Under the pieces are notes generated by a model that was given only the letters and a program-made list of their open reading frames with translations, did no database searches and was not told the origin of the DNA. DNA of 64,000 bases from Phlebotomus papatasi (Eukaryota; Arthropoda; Insecta; Diptera; Psychodidae), in NCBI RefSeq assembly GCF_024763615.1, contig NC_077223.1, forward strand, positions 18,042,001-18,106,000, given 5' to 3'. Below, piece by piece: positions 10,201 through 20,561 of the stretch. A program made the translations under genes and the position numbers. Numbering within the stretch: position 1 is the first letter of the stretch; each line of letters begins with the position of its first letter.

Positions 10201-10896
10201 AGACTTCGATATTTTTTATTTTCTAAATTTCTAGTTCGAATTCTAAGAAACTTTACGACATTGAAGAATGTCTATGGAAGCTACCTATAGAAAAAAAATT
10301 GAAGCTGATATCTCTTTTACCTTGGAAGATATTGAATTATGAAATTTTCGATTTGTGACTTTTTGCCCCAGTCTCCCCTACATATTACTTGGAATTTTTT
10401 CAGGGTTTGATGATTGGGGTGGAATTGGTTGAGGATCGAAATACAAGAAAACCATTGAGCATACCTCATGTGATCGAAATCTGGGAGAAATGTAAAGATC
10501 TAGGTGTTCTTCTGGGCCGTGGAGGTCTCAATGGAAATGTAAGGAATTTTTATACAAAAAATAGAAACTCTATCCATTTTCAAAGCAAGAAAAAAAACCA
10601 CTCAAAAACTCATCAAAACACTTCTTCCTTCAAACTAACAGGTCTTCCGCATTAAACCACCCATGTGCATTAACACGCAAGATGTTGATTTTACACTGCA
10701 AGTCCTTGATCATATCCTGGAGAGTCGAAATGCGTAGATTTCCATCAAAGATATCTCACGCCTTTCATTCTTCCAGACTCTGAGAATAAAGCCACCAATG
10801 TGCATCAGCCAGGATGATGCCCAATTGACCCTGGAGGCCCTGGAAAAAGTTCTGATGCTGCATCACAGTAAAAGACGGCGGAATTCACTGCGATAG
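7252..10896 (+). CDS. AGXT2: Alanine-glyoxylate aminotransferase 2-like, mitochondrial (first exon not found)
   Basis: Exons: 7252-8471, 10404-10538, then either 10642-10737 or 10777-10896. A class-III PLP aminotransferase that by family knowledge transfers amino groups between alanine and glyoxylate (and handles beta-aminoisobutyrate and dimethylarginine) in mitochondria. Seen here: NSGSEANDLA, AYHGA, the PLP-phenol Asp/Glu segment SDEVQSGFGRTG, and the Schiff-base lysine in CAKGIGNGFPIGA (codon 8220-8222). The first visible exon opens after a TTTTTTAAAG acceptor with IPLRGLTTSATSS, an Arg/Ser/Thr-rich stretch typical of a mitochondrial presequence, and is phase 1, so a short upstream exon carrying the ATG is missing. 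Visible length is about 483-491 residues against about 514 in human AGXT2. Intron 8472-10403 carries a transposon. Two homologous last exons are discussed separately. Confidence 0.92.
8519..10378. mobile_element. Pogo/Tc1-like non-autonomous transposon in AGXT2 intron
   Basis: The left end GGGGAGACTGGGGCAAAAAG continues for 27 bases that are perfectly inverted at the right end, with TA on both sides (8517-8518, 10379-10380). It spans 1860 bp and fills nearly the entire 1.93-kb intron. Internal segment 8886-9130 is closely related to 43535-43790, which is joined to mariner-type transposase sequence. An inverted pair around GGGTACTCTCGTC (9020 and 9510) suggests a further nested element. No intact transposase. 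Confidence 0.88.
10642..10737 (+). CDS. AGXT2: AGXT2 alternative last exon a
   Basis: Acceptor AACAG at 10637-10641, phase 0 from the exon ending 10538. It encodes 31 residues beginning VFRIKPPMCIN and ends at TAG 10735-10737. This corresponds to the usual AGXT2 C-terminal helix. No polyadenylation signal lies between its stop and exon b, so its transcript probably runs to AATAAA at 10920. Confidence 0.85.
   Translation, partial: VFRIKPPMCINTQDVDFTLQVLDHILESRNA
10777..10896 (+). CDS. AGXT2: AGXT2 alternative last exon b
   Basis: A pyrimidine-rich acceptor (TTTCATTCTTCCAG) precedes a second, homologous 39-residue ending that starts TLRIKPPMCIS and finishes with a basic tail (SKRRRNSLR) and TAG 10894-10896. 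It is also phase 0, so it can replace exon a without a frame change. This looks like an internal exon duplication. Confidence 0.85.
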   Translation, partial: TLRIKPPMCISQDDAQLTLEALEKVLMLHHSKRRRNSLR

Positions 10897-10919
10897 ACTT
10901 TATAATATAAATTAAGAAT

Positions 10920-10925
10920 AATAAA
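10920..10925 (+). terminator. AGXT2 polyadenylation signal
   Basis: AATAAA 24 bases after the stop codon of exon b; it is the first such signal after either stop. Confidence 0.6.
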
Positions 10926-11763
10926 TTGTGACTTTTTGACCTTCTTACTTATTTTTTTTTACTTAATACAACACTGAACGTCTTATAATAAAAATTATTA
11001 AAAAATAATTATAAGAGAATACAATTTTTTTGTCTACACATTTAATAACATAAATATAATGAGAATTATTATAAAACTCTACTAAAAAAAAAATGCTAAA
11101 ATTCGTGGAAAAAAGGGACTATTATCTTCAGTGGATCCCTCCAAAAAAATATGAGTCATGACAACGAGAAAGTCAATAATGAAATTTTCTCATGTAAAAA
11201 TTATTTACGAAAAAATTACTTGTTTTCTTGTTCTAATGTTAACCATAAATGATAGCATTAATCGGCGAATGTTAAATTATACGCGGATTAATGACCATAG
11301 TATTGTCACATTTGTACAATTTCCGCATCCATTTGAGTTTGGAACGTTTCTGAAACATAAAAAATAATTTCTGTGTTGTTTTCTTTGTTTTATAATGTAT
11401 ATGGAGGCACAATATAATTGAAAATGATAAAAAAAAACCCAAAAAATAAAAGCCATGAAAAATGCAAGAAGGTTAAAATAAAATCACACAGTAGAAAAGA
11501 TCCATCTGGATAGTTTAATTTTTGCAAGAAATAATCTTCTGTCACTTTCAGCACATTGAACGATTTCAGATGAGGCATAAAGGAATCAATAATTTTTGGC
11601 TTAATATTCGGGGTAAAGGAAATTTGTAAACACTAAATTAAAATAAAATAACTTTTACAAAAGATATTTTCCATGAAAAACATACAAAGAAAATTTTATC
11701 TTAAACGCACAATAAATGCTTTCATACTAATTGAATTGTTCCATAATTTTTATAACTTGTATA
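10926..11763. other. AT-rich intergenic DNA
   Basis: Long A and T runs and no recognisable coding, TIR or RNA gene. Confidence 0.5.
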
Positions 11764-11916
11764 GAGGAGAGTGGGGCAGTTTTAGACTTATATGGCTTTC
11801 AAAAAAATGAATATAAAGAAGTCTTGTATTTTTTAAAACTCAAGAGAAACTACTTGGACTACTTTAGGCAAATGCATTTAAAAAAAAACATCTGCTTGAA
11901 CTGCCCCACTTTCACC
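11764..11916. mobile_element. Short TA-flanked MITE (GGGGCAG subterminal)
   Basis: Left GAGGAGAGTGGGGCAG and inverted right GGTGAAAGTGGGGCAG, with TA at 11762-11763 and 11917-11918. It is 153 bp and resembles the pogo-like TIR class of 8519-10378. Confidence 0.7.
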
Positions 11917-12167
11917 TACAACGACATCGTAAATAAAATTCAGATCACAAATTAAATCGTTTCAAAAAATAGGTAGGTGATATTATTAGGAATTTCACCA
12001 AAAATACTGAATGGTAAATTTTGAAAAAGTTGTAGAAGATTGAATGGATATATTAATCGGAAAACTATTCATTGTATATAAATAAAAATTACTAAAAATT
12101 ACACATAACCCTAAAAAAAAACTTCAAAATTTTACACACCGCCCACCTATTAAGATCAATGTTTGGT

Positions 12168-12665
12168 TACACAGAAAAAAAAAATTTGTAAAAATGTTCG
12201 TAAATGTTTGTGAATTCCTATGGCAGACTTACGAAATGCTCGTGAATCGTATAACCCACAAACAAGTTCGTAAAAGTTTGTACTTTTTCCACACACATTG
12301 TTCCTAACATGATCACTTGACGAGCATTTTTTGTACCTTTACAAACATTTGTTCGTAAATATTCGTAAACACACAAAAAATGTTCGTAAAATTTTGTCAT
12401 TTGTTCGTAAATGTTTGTTTTCCTATTGAACATTTTACGAACATTTACGAACAAATGACAAAATTTTACGAACATTTACGAGCAAATGTTTGTAAAAGTA
12501 CAAAAAATGCTCGTCAAGTGATCATGTTACGAACAATGTTTGTGAAAAAAGTACAAACTTTTACGAACTTGTTTGTGGGTTACACGATTTATGAGCATAA
12601 AGTAAGTCCTCCAGAGGTATTCGCAGACATTTACGAACATTTTCACAAAATATTTTTTTTGTGTA
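12168..12665. mobile_element. Near-palindromic MITE family D
   Basis: A 498-bp element starts TACACAGAAAAAAAA and ends in the complement TTTTTTTTGTGTA. The halves are almost perfect inverted copies built from TTCGTAAATGTTTGT modules, so both strands encode the same MFVKFCHLFVNV shadow peptide. Related fragments lie at 52600-53170 and 59709-59790. Confidence 0.85.
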
Positions 12666-12683
12666 GATTAATAGCAATAGTAA

Positions 12684-12935
12684 CACTGAGAGAAATCCGA
12701 AAAAGTTAAAATAACATTCCGGAAATGTTAATTTTACCCTGTAATATTGATCCAAAATTGGTGTAAATATTACCCTTTGTAAGTGTATTATGGGTTAAAG
12801 TCACCCTTTTTTCATGTTGATTTTACCCTCAAAAGGTGTAAAATTAACATTAAAAAATGTTGATATATTGTTAGACCTAAAGTTTTAAATTTCTGAGGAA
12901 AAAATGTTAATCGCTCCCTCTTTTTTTTCTCAGTG
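12684..12935 (+). mobile_element. MITE family C
   Basis: A 252-bp copy with CACTGAGA at the left end and CTCAGTG at the right end, 18 bases downstream of the palindromic element. Confidence 0.88.
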
Positions 12936-12980
12936 GTCATTACCTCATTCACATCTATCGCATTATACGTCATACGCGTA

Positions 12981-13123
12981 AGGGAGACCGGGGCAGTCAT
13001 CCAGCGAATGAAATTTTTCTTAGCCTAGAATTTATATCGTTCGCTCAATATTTTTTTTTAAGAAAAACTATAACATCCCACTGTCTAAGTCTACCCCCCT
13101 AGTAATTTTACCCCGGTCTCCCC
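12981..13123. mobile_element. Short TA-flanked MITE (GGGAGACCGGGG ends)
   Basis: Left AGGGAGACCGGGGCAG and inverted right GGGGAGACCGGGGTAA, with TA on both sides (12979-12980, 13124-13125). It has 143 bp and the same class of ends as 8519-10378. Confidence 0.75.
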
Positions 13124-13223
13124 TACCGGTTTCAATTGAATTGCTGCCGTAAGCGAATTTAATTTTAGTTCCTAAACGACGGTGATGTGATAAAAATAGA
13201 CCCCGATAGATAAATACATTCGA

Positions 13224-13540
13224 GTTCCTCAAATTTGAACTCCACAAATTTGAACGACGGTTGAGTTCAAAATCTAAAATTTGAGGTTATGTGAAGAAAG
13301 TTTTACGTGGAGTGTGAATTAGAACTATTTTTCTCTGGTGTTTCCTCAATATTATCGTATTATATTAACTTCTGCAACAAATTCCATTACTTTAACAGTA
13401 AATTACATTCATATGTTCTCTAAAGTTATTTATCTTAATTTAGGAAAGTGAATTTGATATGAATTCCGTTACGATTTTGAGAATATTGTTCAAATTTGAG
13501 GAGTGAGAAGTCACCCCCCAAATGTTCAAATTTGAGGAAC
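13224..13540. mobile_element. Inverted-repeat element with 17-bp perfect ends
   Basis: GTTCCTCAAATTTGAAC (13224-13240) is exactly inverted at 13524-13540. The true outer boundary is uncertain. Related AAATTTGAAC words recur at 13243 and 13631. Confidence 0.6.
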
Positions 13541-14214
13541 ACTACTGTACATGTAAATAGTAGTTCTAGTTTTCTTTTTTTTTTTAAACGTGAAAGGACA
13601 AGAGTTTGTTCCTGAGTAAACCACGCCCACAAATTTGAACCTATTACGTACACGCAGTAGGAAATTTCTTCTAATTTTTTTTTGCTTATTCTAATTCTAG
13701 AATGAGCTGCTAAGGTACCCTATAAAACTGCGTTTTCAGAAATACTTAGCGAAAAAAATAAACGTCCAAAGTTCTGAGTAAAATTAGTATTCGTAGTGCC
13801 ACGCCCAGTTTTTACAATATCTTCTCAAAAATCAATTTCCATTAGTTGTTTCATAAGAAGACCATAAGAGAACAACAATCCTTGACCGAAAAATCGTATG
13901 AAAAGTGCGATATTTATTTTATTCATCACAAACACAAAAAGGGGCGTGGTCTATTTTTTAACGGAGAGATTTTTTAGGTACTACCTCTAGAAAGAAATCG
14001 AGGTGGGCGGCTCTTAAGTTGCCAGACTGATTGTGTTTTTTTTTAGTAGTTTTGATCATGTGAACGCTATAAAAGCGTTAAAATTGTCATATCACGAAAA
14101 TAACAACGTAAAAAATCTATTAAATTTATTTTCGGTTATTTTTGTAACTGTACAGATACCAAAAAATATCTATGAGAATAGAGTAAAAAAAATATCTTCG
14201 CATTTTATGACTAG

Positions 14215-14346
14215 CGCACAATAACTTTTGTTTGTAAACATGTTTTCAAAATTTTATATAAGAGTGAGCGAGATGACTAGATCTAGATCTCGCTCACTGT
14301 CATTGAAATGTCAATAACATGTTTCCAAAACAAAAGTTATTGTGCG
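14215..14346. mobile_element. Hairpin MITE, 132 bp
   Basis: CGCACAATAACTTTTG (14215-14230) is exactly inverted at 14331-14346, and the centre repeats the pairing with AGTGAGCGAGAT / ATCTCGCTCACT. It is a strong stem-loop at DNA level. Confidence 0.78.
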
Positions 14347-14437
14347 TTGGGCATTAAAACCGATTTTTAATGAAGAGCGAAAGAGGTTGTTATTTCTAAG
14401 CCTTTTTGAGTTAAGTCCAGTGAAACAGCTTTCTTCT

Positions 14438-14512
14438 GGTAACATGAAAAGGATTTGAACCAGGGTCACTTGGATTACAGTTGGAACACGCTCCACCACT
14501 TAACACATTTTG
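14438..14512 (-). pseudogene. tRNA-like pseudogene or SINE head
   Basis: Read on the minus strand, it has an A-box-like AAGTGGTGGAGCGTG, an anticodon-arm-like ACTGTAATCC (GTA in the loop, as in tRNA-Tyr) and a good B box GGTTCAAATCC. The acceptor stem does not pair, so it is not a working tRNA. Confidence 0.55.
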
Positions 14513-15275
14513 AATCATTCAATGTAAATAAATGGAGTTTTCTAGAAAAAAAGTCTTTTGCAAAACCACAAAAGCGTTCGGAATAATGGGTTTCCATGTT
14601 ATTGGTTTTTCAGCAGCAAATGAGACTAAATGGAAGTAAAATGGTATTTAAAATTTAAAATAATTATAAGATACTCTCATCTCCATCACAAATTTCTCCG
14701 TAATCATTCAATGTGCTGTAAAATTTCACAGAAAATATTATACAATAATTGATTGCAAATATCAACAAACAATAATGCAAGAAATACTTATCATATATAC
14801 ACTGACCATTGGTGTTAAATGATGTGTTAAATGGGTATGTTTCCACCAGAAAAAAAAGTTTATATATGCGTGAAAAACACCAATATTTTCCTTTACACTT
14901 GTTAACCATCGCTGAATTTGAGAAATAAAATAATTATTATGTACAAAAATAACTTGAGATGTGATTTTCACATAAAGGAGATACAAGAATAAATTGTTTC
15001 TCTGTTTTCAAAATTTACAAGGTGGTGTTTATACACAAAGATATGTGTATGTTTTTTTTCTTAGGCAAATCCATCACACCGCGATTGATTCTTTGGGAAA
15101 ACAGGTGGGGAAGATAAGGACACACCACAAACCAACACCCCTAGAGTTTTTTTTCTGTCTCACTTGTGAAATCACCATTACCACACAACCCAGGGATTAT
15201 AATCCCACCACCAAAAAGATGTTAGTGATTTTCCAAGAGATAGTTAGTGGCCTTTTTTGCGAAAAAAAAAACTAC
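14513..15275. other. Intergenic DNA 3' of the TMEM64-like gene
   Basis: No additional coding or repeat structure was identified; it contains the likely 3' UTR of the minus-strand gene ending at 15276. Confidence 0.4.
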
Positions 15276-18200
15276 TCATTCCAAAGAATCATCATCAATC
15301 TCTACCAGGAGTTTGTGCTCCACTCCCATGTCACTCAGCAGAGCATTCGACAGTTCTGTTCGCGCCTTCTGGACCACCCAAGCCATCAGTAGCACCCCAA
15401 TCACCGTCTGCACGGCGAAGATGCTGTAGCCGGCCAGAGCAGTCTTCTGGTCATTCAGCACATCGTGCATTGAGCGCAGGGTTGAACCCAGGTACACGTT
15501 GATCGTTTGTGCCGGAAGCAGTCCCAGCAGAGTTGCTGTGTGGTAACTTCGGGGGTTCACGGCACTCACCTGCGATCAAAACAACCGACTTTCAGTATAT
15601 CTGACTACCGTTAACCCTTTAAGGACGCTTGGAACACCGGTGTCCCATAAAGAAAATAATTTTTTTCTGACTACCTAAATTTACTTTTTCCTTATGTCTG
15701 TACATAATTGCAAAGTAGAATGTTAAAGAAATCTAGGATATTTTTTGGAGGTCTCCAGCTATTTGATATATAGTAAATTTTAAAGCTTAAAAATGACGAA
15801 TTTTTAAATTCTTATAATGAAAAATAATTTTAAATATTTTTCATACTTCCAATTTTTTTTAGCAAAACCGTTTTGGGAAAAGAAACTACAATACTCAAAC
15901 ATATTATTTTTCATTAGATTGAAAATTATTGTTCAATAGTATTGTTAGAAAAATTACTTAATTTTTTAGGTTATTTTTGTCCCTATCGTTCATAGAAACA
16001 AAAATAGACCAAATCAGACTCTGTTGGCTTTTCGAAGGCCAGATATAAGACCTTTTACTGATTTTATTCATTGGTTTCATTTTTATTACTGATTTTGGGT
16101 CCGCGAAAACTGTCTCGTCGCTAAAGGGTTAACTATTTGGCGCTTTGGAATCTGGGTGCCTGAAGGATAATACGGTCACTTTTTATCAAAAAATCTTTTG
16201 AATTATTTAAAAACGACAAAAATCTAATGCTTTTGTAGATGATTACAAACTATAAGGATGTTCTAATTTAGAATCTCTTTCTGAACCGTAGCATGTTCAG
16301 CAAACTAATTTCAAGATTTTTTAATTCAATCAAATTCGATCAAAATTTGATCAAAAATATCTTAAATCTGGAATAATTCGAGCTCCTACGAAAAATATTC
16401 TAGACTATGACATCATTATAGTTTATAATCATCTGTAAGAATCGGATTTTATCGATTCTAAATAGTCAAAAAAAAAAAATTTTCAGTATGAGGAGCTCAG
16501 AGCAAAAAACACTATTTTAATAGGGAAATGCATACGACTTAAGAGTTTTTTTGGTCCGAGCGCCTCATATATTCATATTTTTCCTTGGGTAACTACTCAA
16601 AATCTTAAAAGAGAAGACAGAGTTAAAGTAATTATAATGAAAATTATCATAAAAGTACCTTCCCTTCAATTTCCCGTAAGTTTTACGCCTCTACAGTGGT
16701 GGAAATAAGTATAATTCTACCCCATAATCTTTAAAAAAAACTCAACAAAAAAAGAAATGTCGAAATAAATTCATACATAGATTATAACGTCCTTTCATGC
16801 CAACATAAAAAATCGACATTTTGATTTTTTATTCTAAGTATTTATTGAAATATAATAGAATTTTGTTTGTTTGGCTGGAAATAAGTATAATTCCACTCAA
16901 TAAATTGAGCGCTAAGGTATTTTATTTTTGACCAAATTTAGGTTAATATCTTTTAATAATTTCTTAATAAATAAAGTTCCATTTTCTAAAGTTTTGCCGA
17001 AATATCGTAGGAAAAATGTTTAGGAACTAAGAAAAATGACTAGGGTCTATCAGATAATTGTTGAATTTGTCAATATATCCGCTATACATGCCTCTTAATG
17101 TACCCTAAGGGTCAAAAATCTTCTGTTGTTAGAAGCCAAAAGAGCTTTTTGCCTCTAACAGTGTTACTTTTCAGTGGAAAAAAGAACTTTTCCACCGAAA
17201 TTTGATTGTAAGCCGATGCTTTCTGTTTAGTCTGATTATGTCCTGATGCTTTTGTCTCAAAATAGCATCCGTAACAGACCTTGGGTCATCGTCGCATAAA
17301 AACTAAAAATTATTGCAAAAAAGGCTTTTATTAACAGTTTGATCAACATGTTTTACGCTATTTGAAAGTACCGGAAAAATTCTTATCGAACTCAGTTGAC
17401 GGTTTTCAGAGTCTCAAAATCTTGAAAATATTAGAAATTTAGGTGAAAAATCCTTAACTCAATCTTCTATTAACCCGTTAAGGACGATTGAGTCACCGGT
17501 GACCCAAAAATTAACTTTTTCCTACGGTCATCCAAAGTTGTGTCATGCTCAAAAAGTCAGAAAAGGTGATTTTTCTGATCCCCGATTTTGGACCCTCTCG
17601 TCCTTAAAGAGTTAAGCGCTGCTTTTACGATTAAAGGAAAGTGTATTTTTTTAAATAGTTTTGTCATCGAAAAATAAAAGCATTTTAGGGTGAAAGGAAC
17701 GTCTATTGACACTTTAAGAATTCGTGTCAGCACCCAGCACTTAGGATATGAAATTTGAACATATCTGTTTATAGTAAAAGGTATATTACAGAAAAAACGT
17801 TATATTAACTTATATTTTACTAGATAACATTAAATAATTTTCAACATTTTGACAAAAGTGTCAATAGGGCTTCCATGTCGAACAGACGTTCCTTCGACCC
17901 CAAATTTCCTAAAATTTAACTTTCCAGATGTTTGAATTGAAAAATGAAATTGAAAATTGAAAATTAAAATTTTTAATATATCGAGAAAATTAGGGGTGGA
18001 TGAAGTAGTTTCACACATGCAATACTGCACTGAGAGAAATCCGAAAAAGTTAAAATAACATTCCGGAAATGTTAATTTTACCCTGCAATATTGTTCCAAA
18101 ATCGATGTAAATATTAACCTTTTTAGGTGTATTGGGGGTTAAAGGTACCCTTCCTTCATGTTAATTTTACCCTTAAAAAGGTGTAAAATGAACATTAAAA

Positions 18201-19977
18201 AATGTTGATATATTTTTACACCTAAAAAGTGTTAAAGTTATGAGGAAAAAAGTTAATCGCAGCCTCTTTTTTTCTCAATATGTCTGAAATATACATTTTA
18301 GGGATAATAAATAAATCTAGGAATTGTTCTTTATATTTTCAGATGATCGTTACGCAAGGGAAACTAACTAACTTTTGAATATAGGTTCAGATGAGTGAAT
18401 CTGCCTCATTCAGCTCTACGTAAATCGAAGTTCTTATTAGATTCTATGAGGTCTCTCAATCTACACTGTGAGAGAAAACCAAAAAAGTTAAAATAACATT
18501 CTTGAAATGTTTTTTGTACCCTGCAGTATTGATCCGAAATCGGTGTAAATATTACCCTTTTTAGGTGTATTATGGGTTAAAGTCATCCTGTTTCATGTTA
18601 ATTTTATTCTTAAAAATGTGTAAAATTAACATTAAGAAATGTTGATATATTTTTACACCTAAAAAAGTGTTAAAGTTATGAGGAAAAAAGTTAATTGCAC
18701 CCCCGTTTTCTTCTAAGTGTATCTTTTTCATTGTAAATAAAGGAAATAGAATATCGTCCTTAGAAAATTAATACTATCAAATGACATAATTAAAAATTTT
18801 GCACATAAAAAAGCTCTTAACTTACCCCGAAGATTGTGTTTTGCAGTCCAAATGGAATTGGTGTTAGTCGACAGAAGAGCACCACTTTGAATGCTCTAGG
18901 TCCAGAGATCACACGCAATATTGCACGTCCCGTCTCATTCTTAATCAATCTGCAAAGACAATTTAAATCAATCCAAATTATATTGTCATCCCCAAAATTC
19001 TAAGATTTTATTTTCATTGGAAAAATATTTTTATTTTAGAAAAATTGGGAATTTTAGAACATATTTTTCTAATTCAATTAACTTGTCAGTGCTAAAAATC
19101 TACATAGGAAAATTCTGTGCTGTTCGTGACGTGTGCTTGAGGAACTTTTCAATTGATTTCTGACTTTCTAAATATATAACAGAGACTGCAATTGAACTCG
19201 CTACGCACGGAGTTAAATTGCTACAGAGTTTAGAGTTCTCTCTGGGACACAGAAGCAGCCCATCTGGTTGATTTTTTAAACACATGCCACTCACGAACTT
19301 CCGAGACTTTTGTGTTATTCCATTCAACGGTTGAAATGTGAGAAAAGCAATTGCGATAATATTCTAAAAACTGCTGAGAAGGCTGAGAAGGTCTTACTGG
19401 AGAAAATTGGGTGAAGTGATCTAATCATTAACCCTTCCAAGACCTTTAATCTAAGCTAAGTTTTTTTGTCCACTGACGTCTGGAGAGCTTAATAAGCTTG
19501 CATTTTGGAGAGAGAGATAAGGTCAGAGTTCGAAATTTAAGAAAAAAAAACTCACTTTTGGACTGGAAGAAAAGTCTGGATGCTCCTAATGGTATTGTGA
19601 GCAATTGCGACACCTACATTAGCGCCCAGGATGACAGTGAGAAGTCCTTTGATTAGGCCAAACATGTATCCGCTCGTGATGATGAGCACAAGGTAGCCCA
19701 CGGTAACGGGGAAGCTCACAACGGCAAATAGCCCGATGAAGATGAAGAAGACATACCAGGAATTCTGGTTCTCAGCCCAGAACAGGAGTGACTTGAAGGA
19801 ATCCTTGAAGAAGTATATCACCAGGATCACCACAACCAAAACAGCACTGGGCAGGAGGTAGTTGAGAATGCGATTGTGGGAGAGGCACCGATGTAGTCGG
19901 ACACAGAATTTGTCCGGAGCTTGATTGAGGAGTTTCTCTTCATCCAAATCACCCTCTTCGAGACACTTCCCATCCAT
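15276..19977 (-). CDS. TMEM64: TMEM64-like VTT (SNARE-associated) domain membrane protein
   Basis: Three exons on the minus strand: 19977-19556, 18949-18826 and 15569-15276, joined in frame (279 residues). The N-terminus is acidic and cytosolic-looking, followed by a hydrophobic segment near residues 42-57 and several more. The core GYLVLIITSGYMFG, then LLTVILGANVGVAIAH, then CRLTPIPFGLQN matches the VTT/SNARE_assoc domain of the TMEM64/TMEM41/VMP1 superfamily, whose members act in ER-related membranes, some as lipid scramblases. Similarity to TMEM64 specifically is judged from the order of motifs. The protein is shorter than human TMEM64 (380), mostly at the N-terminus. A GT-containing sequence just upstream of the ATG (CAGGTAAAC near 19990) may be an alternative or 5' UTR splice site. 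Intron 15570-18825 is full of MITEs. Confidence 0.85.
15615..16128. mobile_element. TTAA-flanked MITE family P, full copy
   Basis: A 514-bp element with CCCTTTAAGGACG at the left, CGTCGCTAAAGGG at the right, and exact TTAA duplications (15611-15614, 16129-16132). A subterminal GGAACACCGGTGTCC palindrome follows the left end. It is closely similar throughout to 34809-35324. Confidence 0.9.
16692..16890. repeat. Tc1-like terminal sequence fragment
   Basis: TACAGTGGTGGAAATAAGTA at 16692 resembles the ends of Tc1-family elements, and GGAAATAAGTATAATTC is repeated in the same orientation at about 16872. No transposase was recognised. Confidence 0.35.
17474..17611. mobile_element. TTAA-flanked MITE family P, 138-bp deleted copy
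   Basis: CCCGTTAAGGACGATTGAGT at the left and CTCGTCCTTAAAGAG at the right, with TTAA on both sides. Only the termini of the longer copies remain. Confidence 0.8.
18028..18280 (+). mobile_element. MITE family C
   Basis: Copy inside the large intron of the TMEM64-like gene; the right terminus has mutated to CTCAATA. Confidence 0.88.
18464..18719 (+). mobile_element. MITE family C
   Basis: Second copy in the same intron and same orientation, 183 bases from the previous one. The ends have decayed (CACTGTGAGAG / CTAAGTG). Confidence 0.85.
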
Positions 19978-20561
19978 TGTTGGTGTTTACCTGACCCAGA
20001 CATGCGGATCAGCATTAATTATTCAATCAATATGTAGCTCACCTACATTATCCACACTTTGATGGCCACACCACCCATGAACTTGAATCACGGACAAGGA
20101 ATTTCTCCCGCTCCCAGCTGAAAATATTACTTTCTCTCCTCCAGACACAAAAACTTCACTTTGTCACTCGATGAAATTGTTTTCTGGCTCCTCGACTCGA
20201 CACAATCATGTCACTTCATCATTCCACTTCCACACAAATTAAAGCCAATTTACGGATGAGCCACTTTCTTCCAACTGCATATCATTCCTCAACGAAGTTT
20301 CAGCACCGACTGGCTGGGCAACCCGACGCTGACAAAATCATCTGATTCTGACAGTGCTCTTCTGGCCTACTTAATCATACCACAGCTATTGCAATTCGGA
20401 AGAGAAGCAGAAAATATAATCCGGATTTTTCTGTATCACTTTCGTTGCGATAGAAGGAAATGGGGCACATTTGAATTGGGGCAGATTTAAAATTAGATAT
20501 TTTTCTCCTATTTCTAAATGTAACTGAACCTTATTGTGATATAATTTAGCCCGATAAACTA
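19978..20561. other. 5' flank of the TMEM64-like gene
   Basis: More GC-rich than its surroundings between 19980 and 20400 and probably contains the promoter and 5' UTR of the minus-strand gene. No specific site can be supported. Confidence 0.35.

Noticed and set aside
12218..12709. Two overlapping reading frames on opposite strands sharing the same peptide start
   Set aside because: The shared peptide is a by-product of the family D palindrome, not a gene pair.
14438..14512. Functional tRNA-Tyr gene
   Set aside because: Good B box, but no acceptor stem and no intron-containing Tyr architecture.
14994..15392. 132-residue plus-strand frame
   Set aside because: Overlaps the antisense of the TMEM64-like last exon and 3' UTR; no family resemblance.
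17830..18099. Reading frame similar to one at 12561-12755
   Set aside because: The similarity (RVKLTFPECYFNFFGF) is translated MITE family C sequence.
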